From CAYJVP01 sp964373615 (GTDB lineage Bacteria; Patescibacteriota; Patescibacteriia; UBA9934; GWF2-40-263): DNA of 13,729 bases. Positions 1-6,899 of the stretch are shown in pieces (the stretch's first letter is position 1; each line of letters begins with the position of its first letter). The notes beneath the pieces are model-generated. The model saw nothing but the letters and a program-made list of their open reading frames with translations, ran no database searches and was not told the origin of the DNA. The stretch is taken from positions 1 through 13,729 of the forward strand of contig CAYJVP010000026.1 in NCBI GenBank assembly GCA_964373615.1, in the 5' to 3' direction. Both the position numbers and the translations under genes were made by a program.

Positions 1-555
1 GCCAAGCTGTGGCGGAAGCAGACCGTGAGCAGACGCGTCTACGCGTGTCTTGGGGGTCTCATCATCGGGGTCGTGATTGCGCTCAATCCATGGCAAGAGA
101 ACTTTCGTCTCTTGGGGTTCGTCTACAGCGTCGCGGCGACCATTTTGGCCGGAATCGGCTTCGAAGCGCTCGCGGGTGCGAAGGGTGTTGACCCGTACAA
201 CAAGAGCTTCTGGCTTGCCGTGGTCACCGCCATCCTTGGTTTTCTCACCACCCTCGTGAGCGGACGCATCCCGTTCGCAACCGAGTCGTGGAATGCGACC
301 CATGTCTTCGCGCTCATCGGCTTCGGTGTGACGGGAGGTTTTCTCTACTACCTCGCCAACATCGTGGCGTTTGAGAAGCTCAAGACCGAGGTCGCAAGCA
401 CTCTCGCCATGGCGGAAACGCCAGCAGTCATTGTGGGAGCGTGGCTCATGCTGGATGAACGCATGACACTCGCGCAATGGATGGGGGTGGCCATCGCGCT
501 TGGGGCGACCGGGGTGTTGAGTGCGGCCGAGAGCAAGAAAAACGAACAGACGTAG
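1..555 (+). CDS. EamA/DMT-family transporter, C-terminal part (5' partial)
   Basis: The reading frame is open from the first base, so the gene starts outside the window; a GTG at 25 is possible but would leave only half a protein. About 184 residues are visible. They contain five hydrophobic segments and a typical drug/metabolite transporter ending: a FEKLKTEVASTLAMAETPAV stretch, then LDERMTLAQWMGVAIALGA and a short polar tail. EamA proteins have two five-helix repeats in the inner membrane and export or exchange small metabolites; this would be the second repeat. The substrate cannot be told from sequence. No clear terminator follows within the next 80 bases. The family call is fairly sure; an alternative is a related multidrug-resistance or sugar-permease member of the same superfamily. 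Confidence 0.75.
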   Translation, partial: AKLWRKQTVSRRVYACLGGLIIGVVIALNPWQENFRLLGFVYSVAATILAGIGFEALAGAKGVDPYNKSFWLAVVTAILGFLTTLVSGRIPFATESWNATHVFALIGFGVTGGFLYYLANIVAFEKLKTEVASTLAMAETPAVIVGAWLMLDERMTLAQWMGVAIALGATGVLSAAESKKNEQT

Positions 556-638
556 CTCGCGCATCCGCGCGGGCGGCAAGAGACACCCTTCGTGTCCACC
601 GCTCGTCGGGTGCGCTCTTGTTTTCACGAGTCGTCACG

Positions 639-667
639 TTGCGTATCGTGTGAGCATTTGTTACACT
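639..667 (+). promoter_or_regulatory. Promoter upstream of the 64-aa protein and cyclophilin gene
   Basis: TTGCGT at 639-644, a 17-base spacer and TACACT at 662-667, preceded by TG at 659-660 (extended -10). Transcription would start near 674, about 30 bases before the ATG at 705. Called from consensus only. Confidence 0.45.
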
Positions 668-704
668 GTTTTCGTCATTTATTCATTTTGTTCATTTGGA
701 GGAT

Positions 705-899
705 ATGCCTACCAAGTCCAAGCGGGCCGTGCGCGCGAAAAAGGAAAACGTTGTGCCGCCCATGGCCAAACCCATGCCGCATGCGCGGTGCGTGCATTGT
801 CGGCACGTGCCGTTGTCGGCTAACGCGATGATCGGCATCCTGACCGGTCTTGTGGTCGCGATGTCCGTGTTTTTGATCGATGCCGCGAGCTTACTATAG
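705..899 (+). CDS. Small one-pass membrane protein with a CxxC motif, 64 aa
   Basis: The N-terminal part is basic (MPTKSKRAVRAKKENVVPP), a CVHC motif lies at residues 28-31, and residues 42-60 form a hydrophobic helix that ends almost at the C terminus. This suggests a cytoplasmic basic tail on a tail-anchored or one-pass membrane protein, perhaps with a metal- or disulfide-forming Cys pair. The ATG at 705 is chosen because GGAGG lies at 698-702, although only two bases separate it from the start, which is tight; a TTG at 696 is in the same frame but is overlapped by that site. It has its own upstream promoter and precedes the cyclophilin gene by 12 bases, so the two are probably co-transcribed. 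I do not recognise the family. Confidence 0.5.
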   Translation: MPTKSKRAVRAKKENVVPPMAKPMPHARCVHCRHVPLSANAMIGILTGLVVAMSVFLIDAASLL

Positions 900-911
900 G
901 ATTCGTGTGCT

Positions 912-1535
912 ATGAGGTTAAAGAGCGAAATCATTTTTTCCCTTGGACTCGTCCTTCTTCTTGGCGCGGGATGTGCTTCGGGTGATGAGGCAAGCGGCGA
1001 AAATTCTTCTGACACGTCTCCCACTCCGACGCAGAATGAAACGTCCACTTCAGACGAAAAAACCTATATGGCTCCTGGCATCCTCCCCGAGGGAGAGATC
1101 CAAAACAAACAGATCCGCATCAAAACCGCCAAAGGGGACATCGTGTTTGAACTGTTTTCCGACACCGCGCCGATCACGGTTTCAAATTTTGTGTATCTCG
1201 CCCGCGAAGGATATTACAACGGACTTATTTTTCATCGTCGCGAAGAAGGTTTTGTGATCCAAGGTGGGGACCCGCTTGGCAACGGTCGCGGAGGCCCTGG
1301 ATACACCATCGAGGAAGAGGTGAATGACGATTACACGTATCAGCGCGGCATTGTGGCCATGGCAAAAACGCGCGCGCCGCGCAGCACGGGTTCTCAATTC
1401 TTTATCATGTTGGCGGATACTCCGTTGCCGAAGGAGTACACGATTTTCGGACGCGTCACGCAGGGAATTGAAGTCGTGGATGAGATGCAAGTTGGAGACG
1501 AGATGATCACCGTGACGATTGAGGACAAGGAATGA
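912..1535 (+). CDS. Peptidyl-prolyl cis-trans isomerase, cyclophilin type, lipoprotein
   Basis: Cyclophilins catalyse cis-trans isomerisation of Xaa-Pro bonds and help protein folding. Residues 1-20 form a signal peptide with a lipobox ending LGAGC, so Cys21 should be lipidated and the protein anchored outside the membrane. Residues 22-55 are a Ser/Thr/Glu-rich linker. The catalytic domain runs from about 68 to 205: FHRREEGFVIQGGDP at 107-121 holds the catalytic Arg109 and Gln117, and GSQFFIM at 160-166 is the usual substrate pocket. The Trp that binds cyclosporin in eukaryotic cyclophilins is not present in the TPLPKEYTIFGRV stretch, as in many bacterial forms. An AGGA at 898-901 overlaps the stop codon of the upstream gene and is spaced ten bases from this ATG. 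A terminator follows at 1558-1590. Confidence 0.9.
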   Translation: MRLKSEIIFSLGLVLLLGAGCASGDEASGENSSDTSPTPTQNETSTSDEKTYMAPGILPEGEIQNKQIRIKTAKGDIVFELFSDTAPITVSNFVYLAREGYYNGLIFHRREEGFVIQGGDPLGNGRGGPGYTIEEEVNDDYTYQRGIVAMAKTRAPRSTGSQFFIMLADTPLPKEYTIFGRVTQGIEVVDEMQVGDEMITVTIEDKE

Positions 1536-1557
1536 ACCGCGTAATTATGAATGGAAC

Positions 1558-1590
1558 ACGCAGGTTGGCGATGCTGCTTCCTGCGTTTTT
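1558..1590 (+). terminator. Intrinsic terminator after the cyclophilin gene
   Basis: ACGCAGG at 1558-1564 pairs with CCTGCGT at 1580-1586 (7 bp, 15-base loop) and the T run is 1586-1590. The loop is long, so strength is uncertain. Confidence 0.5.
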
Positions 1591-1595
1591 GATTC

Positions 1596-1626
1596 AAGTG
1601 GCCCGCCTCCAAGAGGCGGGCCACTT
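1596..1626. repeat. Perfect 14-bp palindrome, REP-like
   Basis: AAGTGGCCCGCCTC (1596-1609), a CAA loop, and its exact reverse complement (1613-1626). It is not followed directly by a T run (the next one is 1642-1647), so it is either a back-up terminator or a dispersed palindromic repeat. Its CCCGCC/GGCGGG core resembles the palindromes at 7856-7876 and 8744-8800. Confidence 0.6.
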
Positions 1627-1646
1627 AAGCGGTCGGTTCTGTTTTT

Positions 1647-1655
1647 TGCTATAAT
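1647..1655 (+). promoter_or_regulatory. Extended -10 promoter giving a leaderless mRNA
   Basis: TG at 1647-1648, one base, then a perfect TATAAT at 1650-1655. No good -35 box is seen, which is usual for extended -10 promoters. Only six bases separate the -10 box from the ATG at 1662, so the transcript should begin at or next to the start codon. Confidence 0.65.
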
Positions 1656-1661
1656 TCCCTC

Positions 1662-3068
1662 ATGCCTCGCAGAATCACCGAGCAAACCTTTTTCAAATAC
1701 ATCAAGTGCCCAAGTTGGGTGTATTTTGATGCGACCAAACCAGGCGCGCCGCACGATCCACTGCGCGCTCGGCTGCTCGACGAAGGGTTGCTTCGAGAGG
1801 CGGAACGAGCGCTCGTCGGCGATCGTCCGGGATTCGTCGAGGTCACCTCCGAAGACCCGGAAGAGGCGTTTCGACAAACCGCCGCCTTCATGCGCGAGGG
1901 TCGCGAGACGATTTACCGGGGCGTCTTAGTTGACGGACACTGGGTGGGCAACCCGGACATCCTGACAAAGGTTGAGGGCCGTTCACGTTTTGGCAACTAT
2001 TATTACGTGGCCGCAGACATCAAACGGTCACGCGAGGTTCGCGAGGATTTTAAGTTTCAAGGATGTTTTTACGCGGAGATCCTCGAGCGCGTTCAAGGAT
2101 CCAAGCCAACGCAAGGGTATATCATCACGCCAGACAGCGAGACGCTTGCGTACCCAATCGAGGAATTTGAGAGTGCCTATAAACTCACGCTCGATGAAAT
2201 CGAACGCATCATCGCGGGCGAGAAGCCGCCGCACTTTCTCACTTCAGGATGCAAGCAATCGCCGTGGTTTTCCGAGTGTCGCCTCGAGTCAGAGTCATGC
2301 AACGACCTTTCGATCCTCAATCGCGTTTGGCGCGAAGAGGTCGCGGCCCTTCGCGAAGCCGGGATCACGACCGTCGAAGAGCTTGCCGCGCTGCCCGCTC
2401 CCGAGCTTGAGGCACGCGCCCCGGACCTGCGTGTTCTGCGACTCGAACTTTTGCGCAAGCAAGCGATCGCCATCCGCGACAAAACACACATCATCCTCAA
2501 ACGTCTTGATCTCCCTGAAGCCGAAGGGGAACTTTACTTTGACATCGAAAGCGATCCTCTGCGCGATCTGGATTATCTGTTTGGCGTTCTTGAGGTGATG
2601 GATGGAAAAGAAACGTATCATCCGTTTTTTGCCGAGAACGACAACGCGCAAGGGAAGATGTGGGCCGAGTTTTGCGCGTTCGTGGAAAACCACATTGATG
2701 CGCCGATCTACCACTATGGATGGTACGAGCTCGAGGTCGTGCGTCGATTCACGGCCCGCTATGGCGCGTCGGATTTCGCGAAAGAGGCGCTCGAGCGCAA
2801 CATGATCGACCTCCTGTCCGTTGTGCGTCCGGCCATCGCGTTTCCCGTCTCGTTTTATTCGCTGAAAGACCTTGCCCACTATATTGGATTTGAATGGCGC
2901 GCGGTCGATGCGTCAGGCGCGAACTCCGTGTTGTGGTTTGAAGAATGGCTCAAAACCAAAGACAAAGGTACCTTGCAGAGGATTTTTGAGTATAATGAAG
3001 ATGACGTCCGTGCCACGCATGCGCTCAAGCAGTGGGCGTGGGAACAGGCCGGGCCGTACTCCACATGA
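1662..3068 (+). CDS. TM0106-like RecB-family nuclease with C-terminal DEDD (YprB-like) exonuclease domain
   Basis: A 468-residue predicted nuclease with two catalytic modules. The N-terminal RecB/Cas4-like module has GNPDIL (Asp99), AADIKRS (Asp119, Lys121) and FQGCFYAEIL (Gln133, Tyr137). Cys16 plus Cys197, Cys206 and Cys213 are placed like the one-plus-three cysteines that bind an Fe-S cluster in Cas4 and AddB. Residues 229-250 resemble a helix-hairpin-helix DNA-binding motif. The C-terminal module is RNase H-like: LYFDIESDP at 291-299 (Asp294, Glu296), YHYGWYE at 350-356, MIDLL with Asp383 and YNEDDVRAT at 444-452 form the DEDD set. Family members have no well-settled role; DNA end processing is the likely one. 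It is first in a run with xseA and xseB, and overlaps the next gene by four bases. There is no Shine-Dalgarno site, in keeping with leaderless start. Confidence 0.85.
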   Translation: MPRRITEQTFFKYIKCPSWVYFDATKPGAPHDPLRARLLDEGLLREAERALVGDRPGFVEVTSEDPEEAFRQTAAFMREGRETIYRGVLVDGHWVGNPDILTKVEGRSRFGNYYYVAADIKRSREVREDFKFQGCFYAEILERVQGSKPTQGYIITPDSETLAYPIEEFESAYKLTLDEIERIIAGEKPPHFLTSGCKQSPWFSECRLESESCNDLSILNRVWREEVAALREAGITTVEELAALPAPELEARAPDLRVLRLELLRKQAIAIRDKTHIILKRLDLPEAEGELYFDIESDPLRDLDYLFGVLEVMDGKETYHPFFAENDNAQGKMWAEFCAFVENHIDAPIYHYGWYELEVVRRFTARYGASDFAKEALERNMIDLLSVVRPAIAFPVSFYSLKDLAHYIGFEWRAVDASGANSVLWFEEWLKTKDKGTLQRIFEYNEDDVRATHALKQWAWEQAGPYST

Positions 3069-3931
3069 GAAAACTTTTCATTACTCTCTTCGTGTTCGTC
3101 GCGTTTAGCGTGCTGCTTTGGACGCAGCGCGTGGCGATTTTGGATTGGATCATTGAGGCGCAGAAAGTTGTTACATTGCCGGAGGCGGTCACGTACGAAG
3201 AAACGGTGCAGGAAGAGGAGATCGTTCCGGCCCCGGTCGTGCCGATGGTGGAAGGGACAGAAAACGTGATCGCGGACGGCGTTCCAGAGAGTGATGCAGA
3301 AGCAACACCAGAGCCCGAGACATTGGACGAACCTTCGGAAACGGAAGAACTCCCGCTTCAGTTCAATCTCGCGGTTCCGTTTACATCGCAGGCGCCGGGC
3401 GGCGACTGGAGCGAGCCGTATCAGGAGGCGTGCGAGGAGGCGTCGTTGTACATGGTGCATCGATATTACGAAGGCGATCCGTCGGGATCCATTGACCCCG
3501 CAACTGCGGACGCGGGGATTTGGGAGGTGGTAAATTTTGAGAACGCGCTTTTTGGTTTTTATAAAGATACGACCGCATCGCAGACCGCCGTGCTTGTCGA
3601 GCAGATGTGGGGCTATGAACGCGTGGACGTGCTTGAGGATCCGACCGTGGATGAGATCAAGGCGCACGTTGCCGCCGGGCGGCCGGTCATTGTGCCCGCC
3701 GCGGGACGACAGCTTGGCAATCCGTTTTTTACCCCTCCCGGGCCTTTCTACCACATGCTCGTCATCAAGGGATACACAGAAGATACGTTTATCACGAACG
3801 ATCCAGGCACGCGTCGCGGGGAAAATTATTCGTACGATTTTGACGTGCTCATGAACGCGATACATGATTGGAATGATGGGGATGTAGAGAATGGAAAAAA
3901 AGTGGCGATCGTGATGTATCCGAACGAGTGA
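3065..3931 (+). CDS. Membrane-anchored C39-like cysteine peptidase
   Basis: The start at 3065 overlaps the upstream stop as ATGA; an in-frame GTG at 3032 would extend into the preceding gene and put 11 extra residues before the membrane anchor. Residues 4-20 are a hydrophobic anchor with a basic start, so the rest is probably outside the cell membrane. Residues 39-97 are a Pro/Glu-rich acidic linker. Residues 99-285 resemble the peptidase C39-like domain (PF13529): PFTSQAPGGDW at 105-115, the candidate nucleophile Cys123 in QEACEEASLYM, His230 in FYHMLVIKGY, and Asn245-Asp246 in TNDPGTRRGENYSYDF as third catalytic site. Bacteriocin-transporter C39 domains cut double-glycine leaders, but stand-alone C39-like proteins have no assigned substrate. 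Its place in front of xseAB looks like shared transcription rather than shared function. Confidence 0.8.
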   Translation: MRKLFITLFVFVAFSVLLWTQRVAILDWIIEAQKVVTLPEAVTYEETVQEEEIVPAPVVPMVEGTENVIADGVPESDAEATPEPETLDEPSETEELPLQFNLAVPFTSQAPGGDWSEPYQEACEEASLYMVHRYYEGDPSGSIDPATADAGIWEVVNFENALFGFYKDTTASQTAVLVEQMWGYERVDVLEDPTVDEIKAHVAAGRPVIVPAAGRQLGNPFFTPPGPFYHMLVIKGYTEDTFITNDPGTRRGENYSYDFDVLMNAIHDWNDGDVENGKKVAIVMYPNE

Positions 3932-3932
3932 T

Positions 3933-4406
3933 ATGAACGAGCTTTTTCTTGGCGGTGCGATCGGAGGGCTTGTGGCTTTCGTGTTTGCGATCCCGGCGAT
4001 CGTGCTTGAGGAGGTCGAACACGGACACGTGCGGAACCTCCCTCTGCTTGTGGACATCAAAAGTTTTGCCGGCATGAAGCTCTCGCCGCTTGGCACATTT
4101 CTTTCCGGCCTTCTCCTTCACGTGGTCATTGGATTCCTGTTTGGATTCATCTATCCCATTTTTGTTGTGAAGGGCTGGCTCGTGTTTACGCACGCGCCGT
4201 ATACTTTTTTGAGTCTTTTGATATACGCGGTGGGCGCTTGGATCGTGGTCGGCACGATCGTGTTTCCCGCGCTCCAGCTTGGATTTTTTGGTCGCCGGCA
4301 GGGCAAACGCGTTTGGATGGAGATTCTCGCCTCCATGCTCTTGATCGGTGTGGGGATGTGGCTTGTGGTGAAATATTACCAGCCGTTCTATTTCGTTGCC
4401 GTTTGA
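3933..4406 (+). CDS. Four-helix integral membrane protein of unknown function
   Basis: A 157-residue protein with four clear hydrophobic segments at about 5-26, 53-78, 90-115 and 128-148, joined by short loops; the loop at 118-127 is basic (GRRQGKR) and should face the cytoplasm. The first loop carries the polar stretch EEVEHGHVRNLPLLVDIKSF, which might be a ligand or partner site. It starts one base after the stop codon of the C39-like gene and ends one base before xseA, so it is translated from the same message, probably by coupling. I do not recognise the family; it has no catalytic motif that I can name. Confidence 0.75.
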   Translation: MNELFLGGAIGGLVAFVFAIPAIVLEEVEHGHVRNLPLLVDIKSFAGMKLSPLGTFLSGLLLHVVIGFLFGFIYPIFVVKGWLVFTHAPYTFLSLLIYAVGAWIVVGTIVFPALQLGFFGRRQGKRVWMEILASMLLIGVGMWLVVKYYQPFYFVAV

Positions 4407-4407
4407 T

Positions 4408-5622
4408 ATGCGCGTGCTTCGTGTTTCGGAATATCTCTCGCTCGTCAACGAAAATCTTCGTCAGAACATTCCTTCTGATGAGATTCACGTGGAGGGGGAG
4501 GTGTCCGATTATCGCGTGGCCCAAAATAAGTGGGTTAGTTTTGATTTGAAGGACGAGGGCGAGCAGGCGGTGCTTAAGTGTTTCATGACTGTCTGGCAGC
4601 TTGGGAATCCTCTGGAAGATGGCATGCGGGTCCGCGTGCAGGGATATCCGAAGGTGTACGAGCGTTTCGGGACGTTCAAGATGAATGTTACCACTGTTGA
4701 ACTTGTGGGTGAGGGAGCCCTGCGACGCGCGTACGAGCTCTTAAAAAAGAAACTCGAGGCCGAAGGGTTGTTTGATGCGTCGCGCAAACGCGCCTTGCCG
4801 CGGTTTCCAGAGCGGGTCGGGCTCATTACCTCGCGTGACGCCGCGGCCTTCGGTGATTTTTTGCGCATCTTGAATAATCGGTGGGGCGGGGTTGAGGTAG
4901 ACTTCGCGCACGTTCATGTTCAGGGGAAGGAAGCGGCGCCGGAAATTCTCGGCGCGTTTCGTTATTTCAACGCCCTCTCGGAGGAAGATCGGCCAGAGGT
5001 GATCGTGCTGGTGCGGGGCGGGGGAGGGCTTGAGGACCTGCACGCGTTCAATGATGAAGCCGTGGCGCGCGCGGTGTTTCAATCGAGGATTCCGGTTGTG
5101 TGCGGTGTCGGCCACGAGCGCGACGAGTCCTTGTGTGATTTCGTGGCGGATGTGCGGGCCTCGACGCCCTCCAACGCGGCGGAGCGCGTGGTTTCCAACC
5201 GTGGAGAAATTCTCTACGAGATTGATACCGTGACGCGCCATATCGAAAATCGTGTTTTTGACGCGATCGCGTCAAAAACGGACATGGTGAATCGCGGGGT
5301 GCGCAGCATGGGGTTTGTGCTTGAGGCGAGCCGCGAGCGGTTTGGCACGCTCGTGCGGCGGCTTTTTGAGCGCGTGGACGGATGGATGCCGCCGCTGTGT
5401 GAACGCGTCGAGGCCTATCAGCGCCTTTTGAAAAACGTGGATCCGAAACGCGTCCTTGCTCGCGGGTACAGCATCGTGACATCTCACGGGAAGGTACTCA
5501 CCGATGCGACACGTCTCGACGTCGGCGATGCCGTCGGTGTACAATTGGCCCGCGGTTCCCTCGATGCGACCGTTAAAAAGATTTATGGCAAAGGCCAAAC
5601 TCAACTTTTCGAAAGCGTTTGA
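4408..5622 (+). CDS. xseA: Exonuclease VII large subunit
   Basis: XseA is the catalytic subunit of exonuclease VII, which degrades single-stranded DNA from both ends. The 404 residues match the family. An OB-fold at about 1-100 binds DNA (EGEVSDYR, WVSFDLKD, GYPKVYERFGTF). The catalytic domain begins near 130 with LPRFPERVGLITSRDAAAFG. Conserved motifs are RGGGGLEDLHAFNDEAVARA at 203-222, VCGVGHERDESLCDFVADVR at 231-250, and ASTPSNAAE at 251-259. Residues 260-340 should be the long coiled-coil region, and the C terminus has the usual DPKRVLARGYSIV, then a small beta domain. Most family members have a TSPTGAA-like loop where this has TSRDAAA. ATG 4408 is chosen over the TTG at 4396 because it follows the upstream stop by one base and begins at the usual RVxSVSEYL-like motif. 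It overlaps xseB by 38 bases. Confidence 0.95.
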   Translation: MRVLRVSEYLSLVNENLRQNIPSDEIHVEGEVSDYRVAQNKWVSFDLKDEGEQAVLKCFMTVWQLGNPLEDGMRVRVQGYPKVYERFGTFKMNVTTVELVGEGALRRAYELLKKKLEAEGLFDASRKRALPRFPERVGLITSRDAAAFGDFLRILNNRWGGVEVDFAHVHVQGKEAAPEILGAFRYFNALSEEDRPEVIVLVRGGGGLEDLHAFNDEAVARAVFQSRIPVVCGVGHERDESLCDFVADVRASTPSNAAERVVSNRGEILYEIDTVTRHIENRVFDAIASKTDMVNRGVRSMGFVLEASRERFGTLVRRLFERVDGWMPPLCERVEAYQRLLKNVDPKRVLARGYSIVTSHGKVLTDATRLDVGDAVGVQLARGSLDATVKKIYGKGQTQLFESV

Positions 5623-5785
5623 GGAGCTCGAATCCATCACGCGGTGGTTTGAAGCCGGCGAGGTGGATCTTGACGAGGGACTCAAGAAGTTTGAGCGCGG
5701 GCTTGAACTTGCTAAACAATGTCGGGAGAAACTTTCGGAGGTCGACAACAAGGTGAAAGAGATCAAAAAGAAATTCGAGGTATGA
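5585..5785 (+). CDS. xseB: Exonuclease VII small subunit
   Basis: XseB binds the long coiled coil of XseA and is needed for activity of the complex. The 66 residues are typical: NFSKAFEELESITRWFEAGE, then VDLDEGLKKFERGLELAKQC and a C-terminal lysine-rich helix. ATG 5585 is chosen because it gives the standard N terminus and length; earlier in-frame starts only read into xseA. The gene begins 38 bases inside xseA, more overlap than the usual four bases, and overlaps the next gene as ATGA. The overlap implies translational coupling, which would keep the subunits in fixed ratio. Confidence 0.93.
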   Translation: MAKAKLNFSKAFEELESITRWFEAGEVDLDEGLKKFERGLELAKQCREKLSEVDNKVKEIKKKFEV

Positions 5786-6132
5786 CCATCATTTTACGCT
5801 GGGTGTTAAACGCGCTCGCCTTGCTTGCGGCGGCCTATCTCATTCCTGGTTTTGAGGTTTCCTCTTTTTACGCCGCACTCATTGCGGCGCTTGTGCTGGG
5901 ACTCGTCAACGCGCTCGTGCGTCCCATTATTTTGATCCTGACGCTGCCGGTTACGATTATCACGCTCGGCCTGTTCGTGTTCGTCGTAAACGCTCTGATG
6001 CTTTGGCTTGTGAGCACGATCGTCAAAGGGATTACGATTGAGGGGTTTGTGCCAGCGGTCATGACCGCGATTTTCTTGTGGGTCGTTGACATGGCCACAA
6101 GTTGGCTCATCAAACATGCAAAAGAGAGTTGA
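5782..6132 (+). CDS. PF04020 (phage holin family 4 / YvlD-like) membrane protein
   Basis: A 116-residue protein with four hydrophobic segments at about 4-22, 28-46, 48-80 (two closely spaced) and 88-111. The family signature is clear: LIPGFEVSSFYAALIAAL, then NALVRPIILILTLPVTIITL and GLFVFVVNALMLWLVS. Despite the name 'holin family', most members are chromosomal membrane proteins of unknown role, linked in Bacillus (YvlD) to envelope stress. The ATG at 5782 overlaps the xseB stop and gives the standard N terminus; an in-frame start at 5719 would add 21 residues from inside xseB. It is the last gene of the run; a terminator follows at 6137-6159. Confidence 0.85.
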   Translation: MTIILRWVLNALALLAAAYLIPGFEVSSFYAALIAALVLGLVNALVRPIILILTLPVTIITLGLFVFVVNALMLWLVSTIVKGITIEGFVPAVMTAIFLWVVDMATSWLIKHAKES

Positions 6133-6136
6133 AAGC

Positions 6137-6159
6137 CGGCGCAAACGCGCCGATTTTTT
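6137..6159 (+). terminator. Intrinsic terminator closing the nuclease/xseAB run
   Basis: CGGCGC (6137-6142), loop AAAC, GCGCCG (6147-6152), one A, then T6 at 6154-6159. The next gene's ATG begins on the very next base. Confidence 0.75.
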
Positions 6160-6867
6160 ATGACGCATAAAAATCATCTAAAACCGTCAACGCTCGTTGT
6201 TTCGGTCGGAGGCTCACTCGTTGTGCCAAACGAAGGGATCGATAAGGAGTTTTTGAAAAAATTTCACGATGTCATTGAGAGACATACGAAGAACGGCTGG
6301 CGGTTTGTGATCGTTGTGGGCGGCGGAAAGACCTGCCGCGATTATCAAAACGCCGCGCGAGCCGTGACCGAGCTCACCCGCGACGACCTCGATTGGCTTG
6401 GGATTCACTCGAGCCGGCTGAACGGGCATCTCATCCGTACGGTGTTTCGAAAAATTGCGCATCCGATTATGTTTAAGGATCCGACGCGCGTGCCCAAGAT
6501 CTGGCACGGATCCGTGCTCGTGGCTGCTGGTTGGAAGCCGGGTTGGTCCACGGACTATGTGGCGACTCGTATCGCTAAACGACTCGGCGCCAAGTTGGTG
6601 GTCAACCTTTCCAACATTGATTATCTCTACAACAAGGATCCGCGCACACACAAGGATGCCGAGCCGATCTGTGAAATTTCTTGGAAGGAGTTCCGTAAGA
6701 TGGTGGGGAGCAGGTGGGATCCTGGCATGAACGCGCCGTTTGATCCGGTTGCCTCGCGTTTGGCAGACCAGTCCCGCATCCAGGTGGTGGTTGCCAACGG
6801 AAAAAATTTTGAAAATTTGGAGCAGCTGCTGTCCGGAGAACCGTTCGTCGGAACCGTGATTGCCTGA
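6160..6867 (+). CDS. PyrH-like amino acid kinase family protein (probable UMP kinase)
   Basis: The amino acid kinase fold is clear over all 235 residues: VVSVGGSLVVP at 13-23, the glycine loop VVGGGKTCRDYQ at 52-63, DDLDWLGIHSSRLNGHLIR at 75-93, WSTDYVATRIAKRLGA at 129-144, NLSNIDYLYNKDP at 149-161, and NAPFDPVAS at 191-199. This pattern is closest to archaeal-type uridylate kinases, which make UDP from UMP in pyrimidine synthesis. They lack the Lys near the N terminus seen in E. coli PyrH. No ribosome-binding site is possible because the terminator hairpin and its U run directly precede the start codon, and no good in-frame alternative start lies before the first strand. It converges on the phosphorylase gene. 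A different small-molecule kinase of the fold, such as a phosphonate-type kinase, is less likely. Confidence 0.8.
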   Translation: MTHKNHLKPSTLVVSVGGSLVVPNEGIDKEFLKKFHDVIERHTKNGWRFVIVVGGGKTCRDYQNAARAVTELTRDDLDWLGIHSSRLNGHLIRTVFRKIAHPIMFKDPTRVPKIWHGSVLVAAGWKPGWSTDYVATRIAKRLGAKLVVNLSNIDYLYNKDPRTHKDAEPICEISWKEFRKMVGSRWDPGMNAPFDPVASRLADQSRIQVVVANGKNFENLEQLLSGEPFVGTVIA

Positions 6868-6870
6868 AAA

Positions 6871-6899
6871 GAAAAGTGGACGACCGTCAGGGCGTCCAC
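6871..6899 (-). terminator. Terminator of the purine nucleoside phosphorylase gene
   Basis: On the minus strand GTGGACG (6899-6893), a ten-base loop and CGTCCAC (6882-6876) are followed by TTTTCTTTTC. The stop codon (6889-6887) sits in the loop, so the stem overlaps the gene end. Confidence 0.6.

Noticed and set aside
521..831. Plus-strand frames between the transporter and the small membrane protein
   Set aside because: Their translations are low-complexity, Cys/His/Arg-rich sequences in a promoter region, and they overlap the better supported gene at 705.
2879..4096. Minus-strand open frame of 405 codons
   Set aside because: It is antisense to the nuclease end and the whole C39-like gene, and its translation is Arg/His-rich with no recognisable fold.
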